In this document: one piece after another, positions 1 through 9,876 of the stretch
How positions within the stretch are numbered: the first letter of the stretch is position 1
Layout of the letters: each line of letters begins with the position of its first letter
NCBI GenBank assembly: GCA_009921265.1
Contig: RFYV01000018.1
Span: 1-49,043, forward strand
Reading direction: 5' to 3'
DNA: 49,043 nt
Source of the DNA: Betaproteobacteria bacterium
GTDB taxonomy: Bacteria > Pseudomonadota > Gammaproteobacteria > Burkholderiales > Burkholderiaceae_C
Translations under genes and position numbers: made by a program
The notes under the pieces: model-generated
Database searches by the model: none
What the model saw: the letters and a program-made list of their open reading frames with translations, nothing else
Told to the model about the DNA's origin: nothing

Positions 1-878
1 TGGCTAAATTTCAAGACGTGCGTGTGCGTGAAGCCATTGGGCTTGCCATGGATTACGAATGGATGAATCGACAATTGTTTTACAACGCTTACACGCGCGT
101 TCGCGGCTATTTTGTGGGTAGTGATTTTGAAGCCAAAGATTTGCTATCGGATCAAGAGCTTCAACTACTCGCACCCTTTAAAAATCAATTAACACCAGAT
201 GTTTTTAATCAATCGGTTCCTTTGCCACCTGTCACGAGCTTGGATCCCAACTCAGGCCACACACTCAGAGATCATTTGCGACGCGCGCGTGATCTTCTTA
301 CGCAAGCGGGTTGGACTTATCGAGATAGCGCATTGCGCAACGCCAAAGGTGACGCATTCACTTTGGAATTTTTAGACAACTCAGGATCGATGGGGCGCGT
401 AGTGACACCTTACGCCAAAAATTTAGAAAAATTAGGATTCAAAGTCAATTACAAAGTGGTGGACTTTGCAATTTTGCAAAAACGATTAGACGTGTTTGAT
501 TTTGAAATCATCAGCAACCGCATGGTCGGTAGCGAAGCACCAGGCACAGAGCTCTTAGAGCGCTATGGTTCAAAATCTGCAGACACTGAAGGAACGAGTA
601 ATCTAATCGGTGTCAAAGATCCTGTGATCGATTCACTTTTGGATCGCGTTGTTGCGGCACAAACACGAGCGCAATTGGTCCCCGCATTGCGCGCACTCGA
701 TCGTGTTCTCAGACACCAACACTACACCGTGCCGCATTGGTATGGCAGCGTGCACCGCGTCGCATGGCGCGCAGGACGTTTTGAGAAACCCACCGTCACG
801 CCGCGCTACTATCAACCCGAGAGTTGGATCTCTTCAACATGGTGGGCCACGCCCGCCAATTTGCAAGGAGTGCGTTGA
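1..878 (+). CDS. yejA: YejA-type ABC transporter substrate-binding protein, C-terminal part (5' end outside window)
   Basis: Periplasmic solute-binding protein of family 5 (oligopeptide class), feeding the YejBEF importer encoded directly downstream. The reading frame is open from the first complete codon (base 3), so the start and signal peptide lie before the window; about 291 residues of the C-terminal lobe remain. The stretch GSEAPGTELLERYGS, the later ALDRVL and the VPHWYGS segment near the end resemble the C-terminus of YejA proteins, which end in an aromatic-rich WW segment, as here (STWWA). The stop at 876-878 is one base before the yejB ATG, so the four genes form one operon. In enterobacteria the Yej system takes up peptides and microcin C; that substrate is family knowledge and is not shown here. 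Confidence 0.88.
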   Translation, partial: AKFQDVRVREAIGLAMDYEWMNRQLFYNAYTRVRGYFVGSDFEAKDLLSDQELQLLAPFKNQLTPDVFNQSVPLPPVTSLDPNSGHTLRDHLRRARDLLTQAGWTYRDSALRNAKGDAFTLEFLDNSGSMGRVVTPYAKNLEKLGFKVNYKVVDFAILQKRLDVFDFEIISNRMVGSEAPGTELLERYGSKSADTEGTSNLIGVKDPVIDSLLDRVVAAQTRAQLVPALRALDRVLRHQHYTVPHWYGSVHRVAWRAGRFEKPTVTPRYYQPESWISSTWWATPANLQGVR

Positions 879-879
879 T

Positions 880-1914
880 ATGTTGAGTTACATCATCAAA
901 CGATTGCTCTTGATGATTCCCACCTTGTTTGGTGTTTTGTTGGTCACGTTTGCTGTGATTCAATTTGTTCCAGGTGGTCCTGTTGAGCAAATAGTGTCTC
1001 AATTGCAAGGACGTGACAGCGGAGGCGAGGGTGCTGCGGCCTCTGGTGCAGGTTATCGCGGCAGACAAGGCGTTGACGCCAAACGCATCGAAGAAATTAA
1101 ACAATTGTACGGTTTTGACAAACCCGCACACGAGCGATTCATTCAAATGGTGCATCAATTTGCCACCTTTGATTTAGGCAAAAGTTTTTTCTATCCCAAA
1201 AGCGTTTGGGAATTGGTCAAAGACAAATTACCTGTATCCATCAGCTTAGGGATCTGGACATTTTTTTTAAGTTACCTGGTTTCTATTCCACTGGGTATTG
1301 CCAAAGCGGTGCGCGCAGGTTCACGTTTTGATACATGGACATCTTTGCTCATCTTGTTTGGTTACGCGATACCTGGTTTTGTTTTAGGCGTTGCATTGTT
1401 GGTTATTTTTGGTGGACAACTGCAATGGTTTCCTTTGCGTGGCCTCACCTCTGGCAATTGGGAGCAACTAAGTTGGGCCGCTAAAGTTGTCGATTATTTG
1501 TGGCATATCGCGTTACCTGTGACTGCAAGCGTGCTGGGCGCATTTGCTATCACCACCATCCTCACCAAAAATGCATTTCTAGAAGAAATTGGCAAGCAAT
1601 ACGTACTCACTGCCAGAGCCAAAGGCCTGTCAGAAAAAACTGTTTTATGGAAGCACGTTTTTCGCAATGCACTCATTCCATTAGTCACTGGTTTTCCTTC
1701 TGCATTCATCGGCGCATTTTTTGCAGGATCGTTGCTAATTGAAACACTTTTTTCTTTGGATGGATTGGGTTTGCTCAGTTACGAGAGTGTGATGCGCCGT
1801 GACTACCCCGTGGTCTTGGGGACTTTGTATTTGTTCACACTGATTGGTTTGTTCACCAAGCTCATAAGCGATTTGTGTTACGTTTGGGTTGACCCGCGCG
1901 TCAAATTTGATTGA
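880..1914 (+). CDS. yejB: ABC transporter permease YejB
   Basis: Inner-membrane permease of the binding-protein-dependent (DppB/OppB) type, 344 residues, close to the usual YejB length. The protein opens with a hydrophobic segment (about residues 9-30) followed by VPGGPVEQ, typical of the first transmembrane helix of this family. The cytoplasmic EAA loop that contacts the ATPase is seen around residues 235-262 (YVLTARAKGLS, then FRNALIP). I chose ATG 880 because an AAGGAG ribosome binding site lies nine bases upstream and the upstream gene stops at 878; the open frame runs further 5' but only within yejA. The stop TGA shares one base with the next start. It acts with YejE, YejF and YejA. Confidence 0.92.
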   Translation: MLSYIIKRLLLMIPTLFGVLLVTFAVIQFVPGGPVEQIVSQLQGRDSGGEGAAASGAGYRGRQGVDAKRIEEIKQLYGFDKPAHERFIQMVHQFATFDLGKSFFYPKSVWELVKDKLPVSISLGIWTFFLSYLVSIPLGIAKAVRAGSRFDTWTSLLILFGYAIPGFVLGVALLVIFGGQLQWFPLRGLTSGNWEQLSWAAKVVDYLWHIALPVTASVLGAFAITTILTKNAFLEEIGKQYVLTARAKGLSEKTVLWKHVFRNALIPLVTGFPSAFIGAFFAGSLLIETLFSLDGLGLLSYESVMRRDYPVVLGTLYLFTLIGLFTKLISDLCYVWVDPRVKFD

Positions 1915-2960
1915 TGCACATGGCCAACGTTTCTTTATCCCCCTCACGTCGCGCATGGAAGCGTTTTCGCGCCCACCGATTGGGCTTTGTAAGTCTGGTT
2001 TTATTTTTGATTTTGTTTGTAGCCAGTCTAGGATCCGAACTCATCTCCAATGACAAACCTTTGATTGCCAAATACAACGGACAAATTTATTGGCCCATCA
2101 TTAAAAATTTTCCTGAAACACATTTTGGAGGTGACTTTGAAACGCCCACCGATTATTTAGATCCATTCATTCGTGCGCAATTAGCGAAAGAAGGCAACTG
2201 GGCGGTTTATCCCATCAACCCCTATTACCACAGCACGCTCAATTATTTTGCCAAAGCGCCCAATCCATCGCCACCCACAATGGATAACTGGTTGGGCACC
2301 GACGATAGAGGACGCGATGTATTGGCGCGCATTCTGTATGGATTTCGAGTTTCTGTTTTGTTTGCATTGGCGCTCACCATCACGGGGACCTTGGTTGGTG
2401 TTGCAACAGGCGCCATTCAAGGATTCTTTGTTGGTAAAACCGATTTAGCGATGCAGCGATTCATTGAAATATGGAGCGCGATGCCCGAGTTGTATTTACT
2501 GATTATTTTTTCCGCGGTGTTCGATCCGAGCGTCACTTTGCTATTGGTGTTGTTGAGTTTGTTTGGATGGATGGGATTATCAGATTACGTGCGCGCCGAA
2601 TTTTTGCGCAATCGACAACTCGATTACGTGCGTGCGGCTCGCGCATTGGGTTTATCCAATTGGGCTATTATTTGGCGTCATGTGTTGCCCAATAGTATGA
2701 CGCCTGTGGTTACTTTTATGCCTTTCAGAATGAGTGCGGCTATTTTAGCTCTCACCAGTTTGGACTTTTTAGGATTGGGTGTGCCACCTGGCACGCCGAG
2801 TTTGGGCGAGTTGTTGGCGCAAGGTAAAAACAATATCGATGCGTGGTGGATTTCTTTATCCACATTTGCAGTTTTGGTTTTTACACTCTTGCTTCTTACC
2901 TTCATGGGCGACGCATTGCGCGACGCTTTAGATCCTCGCAAAGTGGATGTACAACCATGA
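1914..2960 (+). CDS. yejE: ABC transporter permease YejE
   Basis: Second permease of the Yej importer (DppC/OppC type), 348 residues. After a short basic N-terminus there is one transmembrane helix (about residues 24-45). A periplasmic stretch follows, and then the LGTDDRGRDVLARILYG motif that is characteristic of DppC-like permeases. The EAA loop is at about residue 237 (YVRAARALGLS, WRHVLPN). ATG 1914 overlaps the yejB stop by one base (TGATG), indicating translational coupling; ATG 1920 is a possible alternative start. The last four bases overlap the yejF start (ATGA). Confidence 0.92.
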   Translation: MHMANVSLSPSRRAWKRFRAHRLGFVSLVLFLILFVASLGSELISNDKPLIAKYNGQIYWPIIKNFPETHFGGDFETPTDYLDPFIRAQLAKEGNWAVYPINPYYHSTLNYFAKAPNPSPPTMDNWLGTDDRGRDVLARILYGFRVSVLFALALTITGTLVGVATGAIQGFFVGKTDLAMQRFIEIWSAMPELYLLIIFSAVFDPSVTLLLVLLSLFGWMGLSDYVRAEFLRNRQLDYVRAARALGLSNWAIIWRHVLPNSMTPVVTFMPFRMSAAILALTSLDFLGLGVPPGTPSLGELLAQGKNNIDAWWISLSTFAVLVFTLLLLTFMGDALRDALDPRKVDVQP

Positions 2961-4552
2961 ACACACTGCTTCAAGTTCAACAACTGAGCGTTTCCTTTGG
3001 TCAGCGCGAAGTCGTGCATGCCATTGATTTTGATATTGGCAAAGGCGAAAAAGTAGCCTTGGTGGGTGAATCGGGTTCGGGCAAAACCATTTCTGCATTG
3101 AGTTTGCTCGGTCTTGCACGCGGTGCGCAGGTCAAGGGCCAATGTTTGTTTGATGGCCAAGATTTATTGCGCATGAATGAGCCGCATTTGCAAGGCATTC
3201 GTGGCAGTCAAATCGCCATGATTTTTCAAGAGCCGATGACAGCGCTCAATCCTTTGTTCACCATTGGTGAGCAAATTGCAGAACTGCTGCAATGGAAAGA
3301 GGGCGCATCGCGTGAATCTGCTTGGCAACGCGCCGTTGAATTACTCAATGACACGGGCATTCCTGAGCCTCGTCGACGTGCTCACAGTTATCCGCATCAA
3401 CTCTCGGGCGGTCAACGTCAACGCGCAATGATTGCCATGGCGTTGGCCTGCAAACCTCAATTGCTTTTGGCCGATGAGCCCACCACCGCGTTGGATGTCA
3501 GTGTGCGCGGACAAATCTTAGATTTGCTAGATCACTTGCAACAAAGACACGGCATGTCGGTGTTACTCATCACGCACGACCTGAATATGGTGCGTCGTTT
3601 TGCGCATCGTGTGGTGGTGATGGATAAGGGGTATGTCGTTGAACATGGAAATGTTCAAGACGTGTTGGCAAGACCTCAACATCCCTACACGCAACAATTG
3701 GTCGATAGCATCGCTAAGCGTCATGTGCCCGATCGAAAATCTGATGCGCCTCTTTTGATCGATGCACAAAAAATACAAGTGACTTATCCAGTTCCAATTG
3801 CTGGATGGCGTGGTTGGTTTCGCAAAGGTCAATTCGTTGCTGTTCAATGTGCGACGTTTCAAATTAAAAAAGCGCACACCTTGGGTGTTATGGGCGAATC
3901 GGGCTCTGGCAAATCTACACTGGCATTGGCAGTCCTTGGGCTTCTACAGTTTGAAGGCCAATTGCAGATCAAAGAAAAATCTTGGATGCATCAAACGCAA
4001 ACCGATTTACCATTGCGGCGTGCCGTTCAAGTGGTGTTTCAAGATCCTTTTTCTTCTCTTTCGCCGCGTATGACGGTGGAGCAATTGGTGGGCGAGGGTT
4101 TGCGTCTTCATTTTCCTGATCTCAGCTTGTCCCAGAGGCAAGACAGCGTTCTCCAAGCCCTGTCTGAGGTGGGTTTGGACGAAACCCAATTTCCTGGCTT
4201 GCTCGCTCGATACCCCCACGAGTTCTCGGGTGGACAGCGCCAGCGTTTGGCCATCGCTCGCGCCTTGGTGGTTTCACCCGAAATATTGGTTTTAGACGAG
4301 CCCACCAGCGCCTTGGATGTGACCATTCAGCGCCAAGTGATTGATTTACTTCAACAATTACAGTTTTCTAAAGGACTCAGCTACCTGCTCATTACCCACG
4401 ATGTTGACGTGATTCGTGCCATGTCGCACGATGTTTGCGTCATGAAAGATGGACAAGTGGTGGAGTCGGGCGATGTTGATGCGGTTTTGGGCAACCCACA
4501 ACAGGCTTACACCCGTTTGCTCGTATCGGCAAGTAGTCACAATTTAGCTTAA
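2957..4552 (+). CDS. yejF: ABC transporter ATP-binding protein YejF (two fused ATPase domains)
   Basis: Energises the Yej importer at the inner face of the cytoplasmic membrane; 531 residues with two complete nucleotide-binding domains, as in E. coli YejF. The first domain shows Walker A GESGSGKT (about residues 37-44), signature LSGGQRQR and Walker B LLLADEPTTALD. The second shows GESGSGKST, FSGGQRQR and [12 protein letters not shown]. The C-terminal extension after the first domain (HPYTQQL) is typical of oligopeptide-type ATPases. ATG 2957 overlaps the yejE stop by four bases, so the upstream part of the open frame is not used. It is the last gene of the operon; the next promoter begins within five bases of its stop. 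Confidence 0.93.
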   Translation: MNTLLQVQQLSVSFGQREVVHAIDFDIGKGEKVALVGESGSGKTISALSLLGLARGAQVKGQCLFDGQDLLRMNEPHLQGIRGSQIAMIFQEPMTALNPLFTIGEQIAELLQWKEGASRESAWQRAVELLNDTGIPEPRRRAHSYPHQLSGGQRQRAMIAMALACKPQLLLADEPTTALDVSVRGQILDLLDHLQQRHGMSVLLITHDLNMVRRFAHRVVVMDKGYVVEHGNVQDVLARPQHPYTQQLVDSIAKRHVPDRKSDAPLLIDAQKIQVTYPVPIAGWRGWFRKGQFVAVQCATFQIKKAHTLGVMGESGSGKSTLALAVLGLLQFEGQLQIKEKSWMHQTQTDLPLRRAVQVVFQDPFSSLSPRMTVEQLVGEGLRLHFPDLSLSQRQDSVLQALSEVGLDETQFPGLLARYPHEFSGGQRQRLAIARALVVSPEILVLDEPTSALDVTIQRQVIDLLQQLQFSKGLSYLLITHDVDVIRAMSHDVCVMKDGQVVESGDVDAVLGNPQQAYTRLLVSASSHNLA

Positions 4553-4556
4553 TGGC

Positions 4557-4585
4557 TTGAAAATCAAGTATTTACGGGTTACAAT
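4557..4585 (+). promoter_or_regulatory. sigma-70-type promoter of the rimP-nusA-infB operon
   Basis: TTGAAA at 4557-4562 and TACAAT at 4580-4585 are separated by 17 bases, close to the sigma-70 consensus. Transcription would start near 4592. This is the only strong promoter-like site I see before rimP. It begins just after the yejF stop, so the translation operon is separately transcribed. Confidence 0.6.
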
Positions 4586-4596
4586 AATCCTTTGAC

Positions 4597-4637
4597 GACC
4601 AAACGGGCGGAATACCAACCGCCCGTTTTTTTTGGTC
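4597..4637 (+). terminator. terminator-like hairpin in the rimP leader (probable attenuator)
   Basis: The ten-base stem AAACGGGCGG (4601-4610) pairs perfectly with CCGCCCGTTT (4619-4628) around an eight-base loop and runs into a T tract. Outer bases GACC (4597-4600) and GGTC (4634-4637) can extend it. It starts only a few bases after the predicted transcription start and precedes rimP, so it fits a premature terminator controlling read-through into the rimP-nusA-infB operon better than the end of yejF. It could also end yejF transcripts. Regulatory function is inferred. Confidence 0.65.
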
Positions 4638-4669
4638 AATCGCATGTTTGGAAGATATTGACAAGGTCC

Positions 4670-5227
4670 GTGGCACAACAAGACATCATTGAACAAACCG
4701 TTACAGGTTTGGGATACCAACTCGTTGAGATCGAAAGATCTGCGGGTGGCTTGTTGCGAATCACCATTGATTGGCCATGGATACAAGGTCAACCCGAGCA
4801 ATTTGTACAAGTCGAAGACTGCGAAAAAGTCACGCGGCAATTGCAATTTGCTCTAGAAGTGGATGCGGTGGAATACAGACGCCTTGAGGTTTCATCTCCT
4901 GGCATCGACAGGCCACTGCGCACACAACAAGATTTCAGACGTTTTGTCGGATCCATTATCGACATCACGCTCAAAGCTCCCATGGGGGCCGATGCCGGTG
5001 GTCTGGTATCCGCCAATCGCAAAAAGTTTCGAGGCACGCTAGAGCAAGCTGAACAAAGAGGAGGCTGGCAAATCACTTGGCGTGATGAGTCCGCAACCAA
5101 GCCGGGACAAAAAGTCAGCCTAAAAAGGAAGGCATCCCCTTTGCAAGTCTTGGGATTTGTGCAAGAAGAGTTGCGTGAAGCACGCCTTGCCCCCATTGTT
5201 GATTTCAAAGGCCGCAAGGTCATTTAA
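4670..5227 (+). CDS. rimP: ribosome maturation factor RimP
   Basis: Needed for maturation of the 30S ribosomal subunit; first gene of the rimP-nusA-infB-rbfA-truB-typA operon. The segment VTGLGYQLVEIERS near the N-terminus and VSSPGIDRPL in the centre match the two conserved blocks of RimP, and the tail ends in the usual VDFKGRK. I chose GTG 4670 because the conserved region starts right after it and AAGG lies just upstream. TTG 4658 with GGAAG upstream is the main alternative; no ATG is in frame nearby. At 185 residues it is longer than E. coli RimP owing to an extended, basic C-terminal region (about residues 105-165). Confidence 0.88.
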   Translation: MAQQDIIEQTVTGLGYQLVEIERSAGGLLRITIDWPWIQGQPEQFVQVEDCEKVTRQLQFALEVDAVEYRRLEVSSPGIDRPLRTQQDFRRFVGSIIDITLKAPMGADAGGLVSANRKKFRGTLEQAEQRGGWQITWRDESATKPGQKVSLKRKASPLQVLGFVQEELREARLAPIVDFKGRKVI

Positions 5228-5249
5228 GAAAGAACAGGAGTACTCAACC

Positions 5250-5786
5250 ATGAACCGTGAAATGCTCATGTTGGTCGATGCCATCGCTCGCGAAAAAAAT
5301 GTCGAGCGTGATTTGGTTTTTGCGGCCGTCGAATCTGCGTTGGCACAAGCCACCAAAAAATTATTCGAAGGCGATGTGGATATTCGCGTAGCCCTTGATC
5401 GCGATAGCGGCGACTATGAAACATTTCGTCGCTGGTTGGTTGTGCCCGACGAGGCAGGTTTGCAAAATCCAGATGCAGAAGAAATGCTCATGGACGCCAA
5501 AGATCGTTTGGCAGATGTCGAAGAGGGCGAATACATTGAAGAAGGTATTCCTTCATTGCCTATCGGTCGCATCGGTGCGATGGCCGCCAAGCAAGTCATT
5601 CTCCAAAAAATTCGCGACGCAGAGCGCGAAATGCTACTCACTGACTTTTTAGCACGTGGCGAAAAAATATTTGTCGGAACTGTTAAGCGCATGGATAAAG
5701 GCGACATGATCGTTGAGAGCGGTCGTGTTGAAGGCCGTTTGCGTCGCTCCGAAATGATTCCCATCGCTCTGCGCCCGAGTTCATGA
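5250..5786 (+). CDS. nusA: transcription factor NusA, N-terminal part (gene broken in the S1 domain)
   Basis: N-terminal half of the transcription termination/antitermination factor. ATG 5250 follows an AGGAG site. The 178 residues contain the RNA-polymerase-binding N-domain (TFRRWLVV and [15 protein letters not shown] are conserved) and the start of the S1 RNA-binding domain (from about residue 137). After the conserved SEMIP (residues 167-171) the frame runs into seven unrelated residues and stops. In intact NusA about 29 residues follow here before the RSAPEF block; that block is found two bases further on in another frame. About 85 bases therefore appear to be missing. The stop overlaps ATG 5783 of the second part (ATGA). 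It is either a sequence/assembly error or a true split. Confidence 0.85.
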   Translation: MNREMLMLVDAIAREKNVERDLVFAAVESALAQATKKLFEGDVDIRVALDRDSGDYETFRRWLVVPDEAGLQNPDAEEMLMDAKDRLADVEEGEYIEEGIPSLPIGRIGAMAAKQVILQKIRDAEREMLLTDFLARGEKIFVGTVKRMDKGDMIVESGRVEGRLRRSEMIPIALRPSS

Positions 5787-6649
5787 TTGAATTATTCAAA
5801 CAAGAAGTCCCCGAAATTGAGCAAGGCCTTTTGGAAATCAAATCTTGCGCACGCGATCCAGGTTCGCGCGCCAAAATTGCAGTCATCTCTCATGACAAAC
5901 GTGTCGACCCCATTGGCACCTGCGTTGGTGTTCGTGGCACACGCGTCAATGCCGTCACTACCGAGTTGGCTGGTGAGCGTGTTGATATCGTTTTATGGAG
6001 CGAAGATCCTGCGCAATTTGTCATTGGTGCATTGGCTCCCGCTAACGTCACATCCATTGTGGTTGACGAAGAGCGTCATGCCATGGACGTTGTTGTTGAT
6101 GAAGAAAATTTGGCCATTGCTATTGGTCGTGGTGGTCAAAACGTTCGTTTGGCCGCAGACCTCACGGGTTGGAAAATCAATATCATGGACGCTGATGAGT
6201 CGGCACTCAAACAAGCAACAGAAACCGAAAAATTACGCGAGTTGTTTATCGCAAAATTAGACGTCGATCAAGAAGTGGCAGATATTCTCATCGAAGAAGG
6301 TTTCACCAGTCTTGAAGAAGTGGCTTATGTTCCCATCAACGAGATGTTGGAAATTGAAAGCTTTGACGAAGACACCGTCACTGAATTGCGCTCACGCGCC
6401 AAAGATGCTTTGTTAACGATGGAAATCGTTCGCGAAGAGAGCGTCGAAGAAGTTTCGCAAGATTTGCGCGACCTTGAAGGCCTCACAACCGAGTTGATTG
6501 CAAAACTGGCTGAAAGTGGCGTGCATTCACGCGATGATTTGGCCGATTTAGCAATCGATGAATTGGTGGAAATCACCCAACAGACCAACGATGAGGCCAA
6601 AGCCTTGATCATCAAGGCTCGCGAACACTGGTTCGCAGGCCAAGAGTAA
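5783..6649 (+). CDS. nusA: transcription factor NusA, C-terminal part (KH and AR domains)
   Basis: Remainder of nusA in a different frame from the first part. Codons before ATG 5783 (from 5765) already encode RSAPEF, the end of the S1 region. The 288 residues then contain KH1 ([17 protein letters not shown]), KH2 with its GxxG motif (GRGGQN), and two helical acidic repeats (about residues 152-205 and 225-285). Together the two parts give 466 residues, and adding the missing 29 or so gives about the 495 residues of E. coli NusA. As it stands ATG 5783 could be translated by coupling, which would yield a separate RNA-binding half. infB follows 24 bases downstream. Confidence 0.85.
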   Translation: MIELFKQEVPEIEQGLLEIKSCARDPGSRAKIAVISHDKRVDPIGTCVGVRGTRVNAVTTELAGERVDIVLWSEDPAQFVIGALAPANVTSIVVDEERHAMDVVVDEENLAIAIGRGGQNVRLAADLTGWKINIMDADESALKQATETEKLRELFIAKLDVDQEVADILIEEGFTSLEEVAYVPINEMLEIESFDEDTVTELRSRAKDALLTMEIVREESVEEVSQDLRDLEGLTTELIAKLAESGVHSRDDLADLAIDELVEITQQTNDEAKALIIKAREHWFAGQE

Positions 6650-6673
6650 TGGTCATGAAGAGGAACACCAAAT

Positions 6674-9496
6674 ATGACCAGCACCACAGTTGCAGAGTTT
6701 GCCAAGGAACTCAAAAAGTCCACTTATATCCTGCTTGAACAACTCAAGTCAGCAGGAGTTGCCAAGGCTTCTGATCAAGATGTACTGACGGATTCAGACA
6801 AGCAAAAACTTTTAACTTATCTTAAAGTAAGCCACGGCACCGATACGCCTGAGAGAAAAAAAATCACATTGGTCAAAAAATCAACCAGTGAAATTAAACA
6901 GGCCGATGCAACTGGGAAAGCCAGAACGATTCAAGTTGAGGTTCGCAAAAAACGCACATTTGTACAGCGTGATGAAAACAATGTTGAATTAGATTCCTCG
7001 CCTGATGCGCCTGTTGATGAGTCTCCCGCTGTAGCGGCCCCCTTAATGGATCAGGCTGAACTTGCGCGTCGCGAAGAAGATGCGCGTCGTCAAGCAGAAC
7101 TGATCAGAAGACAAGAGGAAGCATTGGCAGAAAAACGCAGATTGCGTGAAGAGCAAGAATTAAAAGATACCCAATTAACTTCAAGCAAACAAAGAGCCAC
7201 CCCATCTACAGAAGATTCTGCTGAACAAGCTGCTCATCGTGAAGTGCAAGAGCTGGCGGACAAACAAGAAAAGGCCAACAAGCTCAAAGCGATTGAACAA
7301 GAAGAGGCTGGAAAAGCTAAGGATTTAGAAAAACGTCGCAAAGTCGCTTTGGATGAAGCCGAAGCAATTCGTGGAATGATGAATGCACCCAAAAAAGTTT
7401 TGGTTGTTAAAAAGCCTGAAGTCGCCAAGTCATCAGCCCACGACGCAAAAGTCATTATTAAGGGCACTTTGCACAAACCTGCAACTGGTACAGGAAAGCC
7501 TGCAGTTGCTAAGACAGCTGCACCTTCAACAACCGTCAAAGAAAAAGACGGTCAAAAAGAAGTCAAGAGCTCCAAGCTTTCTTCAAGTTGGGCCGATGAG
7601 CAAGCCAAGAAAAAAGAAATCAAAACACGCGGTGATGCAAGCGGTGGTGTGGGCCGCAACAGCTGGCGCGCAGGCCCCAAAGGCAAACGTGAAAAACACC
7701 GTGACGATATGCAAGCACCTGCAGCACCTGCAGAAGCACGCATCATCGAAGTGCACGTTCCAGAAACAATCACGGTTGCAGAGTTAGCGCACAAAATGAC
7801 CGTCAAAGCATCCGAGGTGATCAAGCAGTTGATGAAACTGGGACAGATGGTCACTATCAATCAACCTCTTGATCAAGACACAGCCATGATTGTTGTGGAA
7901 GAGATGGGGCACAAGCCCATCATTGCTGCTCTTGATGATCCAGAAGCATTTACCGAAGAGGAAGCATCTGCACATCATGGTGAACCCCTAACACGCGCAC
8001 CTGTTGTGACCGTGATGGGTCACGTTGATCATGGAAAAACATCTTTGCTCGATTACATCCGCACCACCAAAGTGGCCTCGGGTGAAGCAGGCGGAATCAC
8101 ACAGCACATTGGTGCCTATCATGTCACCACACCCAAAGGCATGGTGACATTTTTAGATACACCTGGACACGAAGCCTTTACAGCTATGCGTGCTCGTGGT
8201 GCTCAAGCCACTGACATTGTGATTTTGGTTGTTGCTGCTGATGACGGTGTGATGCCACAAACCAAAGAGGCCATTAAACACGCTCGTGCTGCAGGTGTTC
8301 CTATCGTTGTTGCCATCAATAAAATCGATAAACCCGAAGCCAATTCTGATCGCGTCAAAAGCGAATTGGTTGCAGAAGAAGTGATTCCAGAAGACTTTGG
8401 AGGTGACTCACCGTTTGTTTCCGTTTCTGCAAAAACTGGACAAGGCATCGACGAATTACTCGAGCAAGTATTGCTGCAAGCCGAAGTGTTAGAACTCAAA
8501 GCGCCAACCGATGCGATGGCCAAAGGATTGGTTGTAGAAGCCAGCTTGGATAAAGGACGCGGTCCTGTTGCAACCATCTTGGTTCAATCAGGCACATTGC
8601 GTACAGGTGATGTTGTTCTTGCAGGCCAAACATTTGGTCGTGTTCGTGCGATGTTAGATGAAAGTGGCAAGCCGATCAAAGAAGCAGGCCCATCGATTCC
8701 TGTTGAGATTCAAGGTCTCACCGAAGTGCCGCAAGCGGGTGATGAATTCATGGTGTTGTCAGATGAGCGTCGTGCACGTGAAATCGCAACCTATCGCGCA
8801 GGAAAATTTCGCAACACCAAGTTGGCCAAACAACAAGCAGCCAAACTCGAAAACATGTTTTCTGACATGGCCTCTGGCGAAGTCAAAACATTGCCCATCA
8901 TCATCAAAGCCGATGTGCAAGGTTCACAAGAAGCTTTGGCAACATCGTTGCTCAAGCTATCTACCGAAGAAATCAAAATTCAATTGGTTTATGCGGCAGT
9001 GGGTGGCATCAGCGAGAGCGATGTCAACTTAGCGATTGCTTCCAAAGCAGTGGTCATTGGTTTCAATACACGAGCAGATGCTGGCGCGCGCAAGTTAGCC
9101 GAAGGCAATGGTATTGAACTGCGGTACTACAACATTATTTATGACGCTGTTGATGATCTAAAGCTTGCGATGTCAGGCATGCTCACGCCAGACAAAAAAG
9201 AAGAAGTGATTGGTATGGCCGAGATTCGTCAAGTTTTTCGTATCAGCAAAATCGGCGCGATTGCAGGCTGTATGGTTACCAATGGTGTAGTTCGACGCTC
9301 TGCCAAGTTGCGATTGTTTCGCAACAATGTGGTGGTGTTTACGGGAGAGCTCGACAGTCTCAAACGATTCAAAGACGACGTGCGCGAAGTCAAAGAAAGT
9401 TTCGAATGCGGTCTCAATCTCAAGGGGTACAACGACATTGTTGAAGGCGATGTGTTGGAGTTCTTTGAAATCAAGGAAATCGCGCGTACGTTGTAA
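6674..9496 (+). CDS. infB: translation initiation factor IF-2
   Basis: GTPase that places initiator tRNA on the 30S subunit; 940 residues. An IF2_N domain occupies residues 1-52. A long charged and helical linker ([19 protein letters not shown] and similar, about 120-330) leads to a second IF2_N domain near 362-415. The G domain follows, with G1 GHVDHGKT (about residue 449), G3 DTPGH (about 495) and G4 NKID (about 549). The C-terminal domains extend to the end, with no frameshift. ATG 6674 has a purine-rich site (GAAGAGG) upstream. The position between nusA and rbfA is conserved in bacteria. Confidence 0.97.
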   Translation: MTSTTVAEFAKELKKSTYILLEQLKSAGVAKASDQDVLTDSDKQKLLTYLKVSHGTDTPERKKITLVKKSTSEIKQADATGKARTIQVEVRKKRTFVQRDENNVELDSSPDAPVDESPAVAAPLMDQAELARREEDARRQAELIRRQEEALAEKRRLREEQELKDTQLTSSKQRATPSTEDSAEQAAHREVQELADKQEKANKLKAIEQEEAGKAKDLEKRRKVALDEAEAIRGMMNAPKKVLVVKKPEVAKSSAHDAKVIIKGTLHKPATGTGKPAVAKTAAPSTTVKEKDGQKEVKSSKLSSSWADEQAKKKEIKTRGDASGGVGRNSWRAGPKGKREKHRDDMQAPAAPAEARIIEVHVPETITVAELAHKMTVKASEVIKQLMKLGQMVTINQPLDQDTAMIVVEEMGHKPIIAALDDPEAFTEEEASAHHGEPLTRAPVVTVMGHVDHGKTSLLDYIRTTKVASGEAGGITQHIGAYHVTTPKGMVTFLDTPGHEAFTAMRARGAQATDIVILVVAADDGVMPQTKEAIKHARAAGVPIVVAINKIDKPEANSDRVKSELVAEEVIPEDFGGDSPFVSVSAKTGQGIDELLEQVLLQAEVLELKAPTDAMAKGLVVEASLDKGRGPVATILVQSGTLRTGDVVLAGQTFGRVRAMLDESGKPIKEAGPSIPVEIQGLTEVPQAGDEFMVLSDERRAREIATYRAGKFRNTKLAKQQAAKLENMFSDMASGEVKTLPIIIKADVQGSQEALATSLLKLSTEEIKIQLVYAAVGGISESDVNLAIASKAVVIGFNTRADAGARKLAEGNGIELRYYNIIYDAVDDLKLAMSGMLTPDKKEEVIGMAEIRQVFRISKIGAIAGCMVTNGVVRRSAKLRLFRNNVVVFTGELDSLKRFKDDVREVKESFECGLNLKGYNDIVEGDVLEFFEIKEIARTL

Positions 9497-9502
9497 CGCC
9501 TC

Positions 9503-9874
9503 ATGGCTGCCAAAAAATCATCCACCCCCAACCGCGGGTTTCGCGTCGCAGATCAAATCCAAAGAGATTTGGCCGAATTGATTGCACGCGAACTCAAAGA
9601 TCCGCGCATTGGAATGGTGACGATTCAAGGCGTTGAAGTCACACCCGATTATGCGCATGCTAAGATTTATTTCAGTGTTCTCAACTCGGATCCAGAAGTC
9701 ACCGCAGAAGGTTTAAACCAAGCGGCTGGTTTTTTAAGAGCTTGTCTATTTAAAAGATTGCATATACACACAGTGCCGACACTTCATTTTTTAATTGATC
9801 GCACACCTGAGCGCGCCGCCGATATGAACGCACTCATTGCAAAAGCCGTCTCTTCACGCGCTAAAGAGGCATAA
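9503..9874 (+). CDS. rbfA: 30S ribosome-binding factor RbfA
   Basis: Small KH-fold protein for late 30S assembly and cold adaptation; 123 residues, normal for the family. Conserved segments are [14 protein letters not shown] near the start, [29 protein letters not shown] in the core and [14 protein letters not shown] near the end. It starts six bases after infB without an obvious Shine-Dalgarno, so it is probably translated by coupling. truB follows two bases after its stop. Confidence 0.94.
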   Translation: MAAKKSSTPNRGFRVADQIQRDLAELIARELKDPRIGMVTIQGVEVTPDYAHAKIYFSVLNSDPEVTAEGLNQAAGFLRACLFKRLHIHTVPTLHFLIDRTPERAADMNALIAKAVSSRAKEA

Positions 9875-9876
9875 CC

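Noticed and set aside
2678-3160. 160-codon open frame on the minus strand opposite yejE/yejF
   Set aside because: It lies entirely across two well-supported genes, has no recognisable domain and no ribosome binding site; it is a shadow frame.
4789-5223. 144-codon open frame opposite rimP
   Set aside because: Antisense to a conserved gene, Ser/Arg/Cys-rich as expected from reverse translation of a coding strand.
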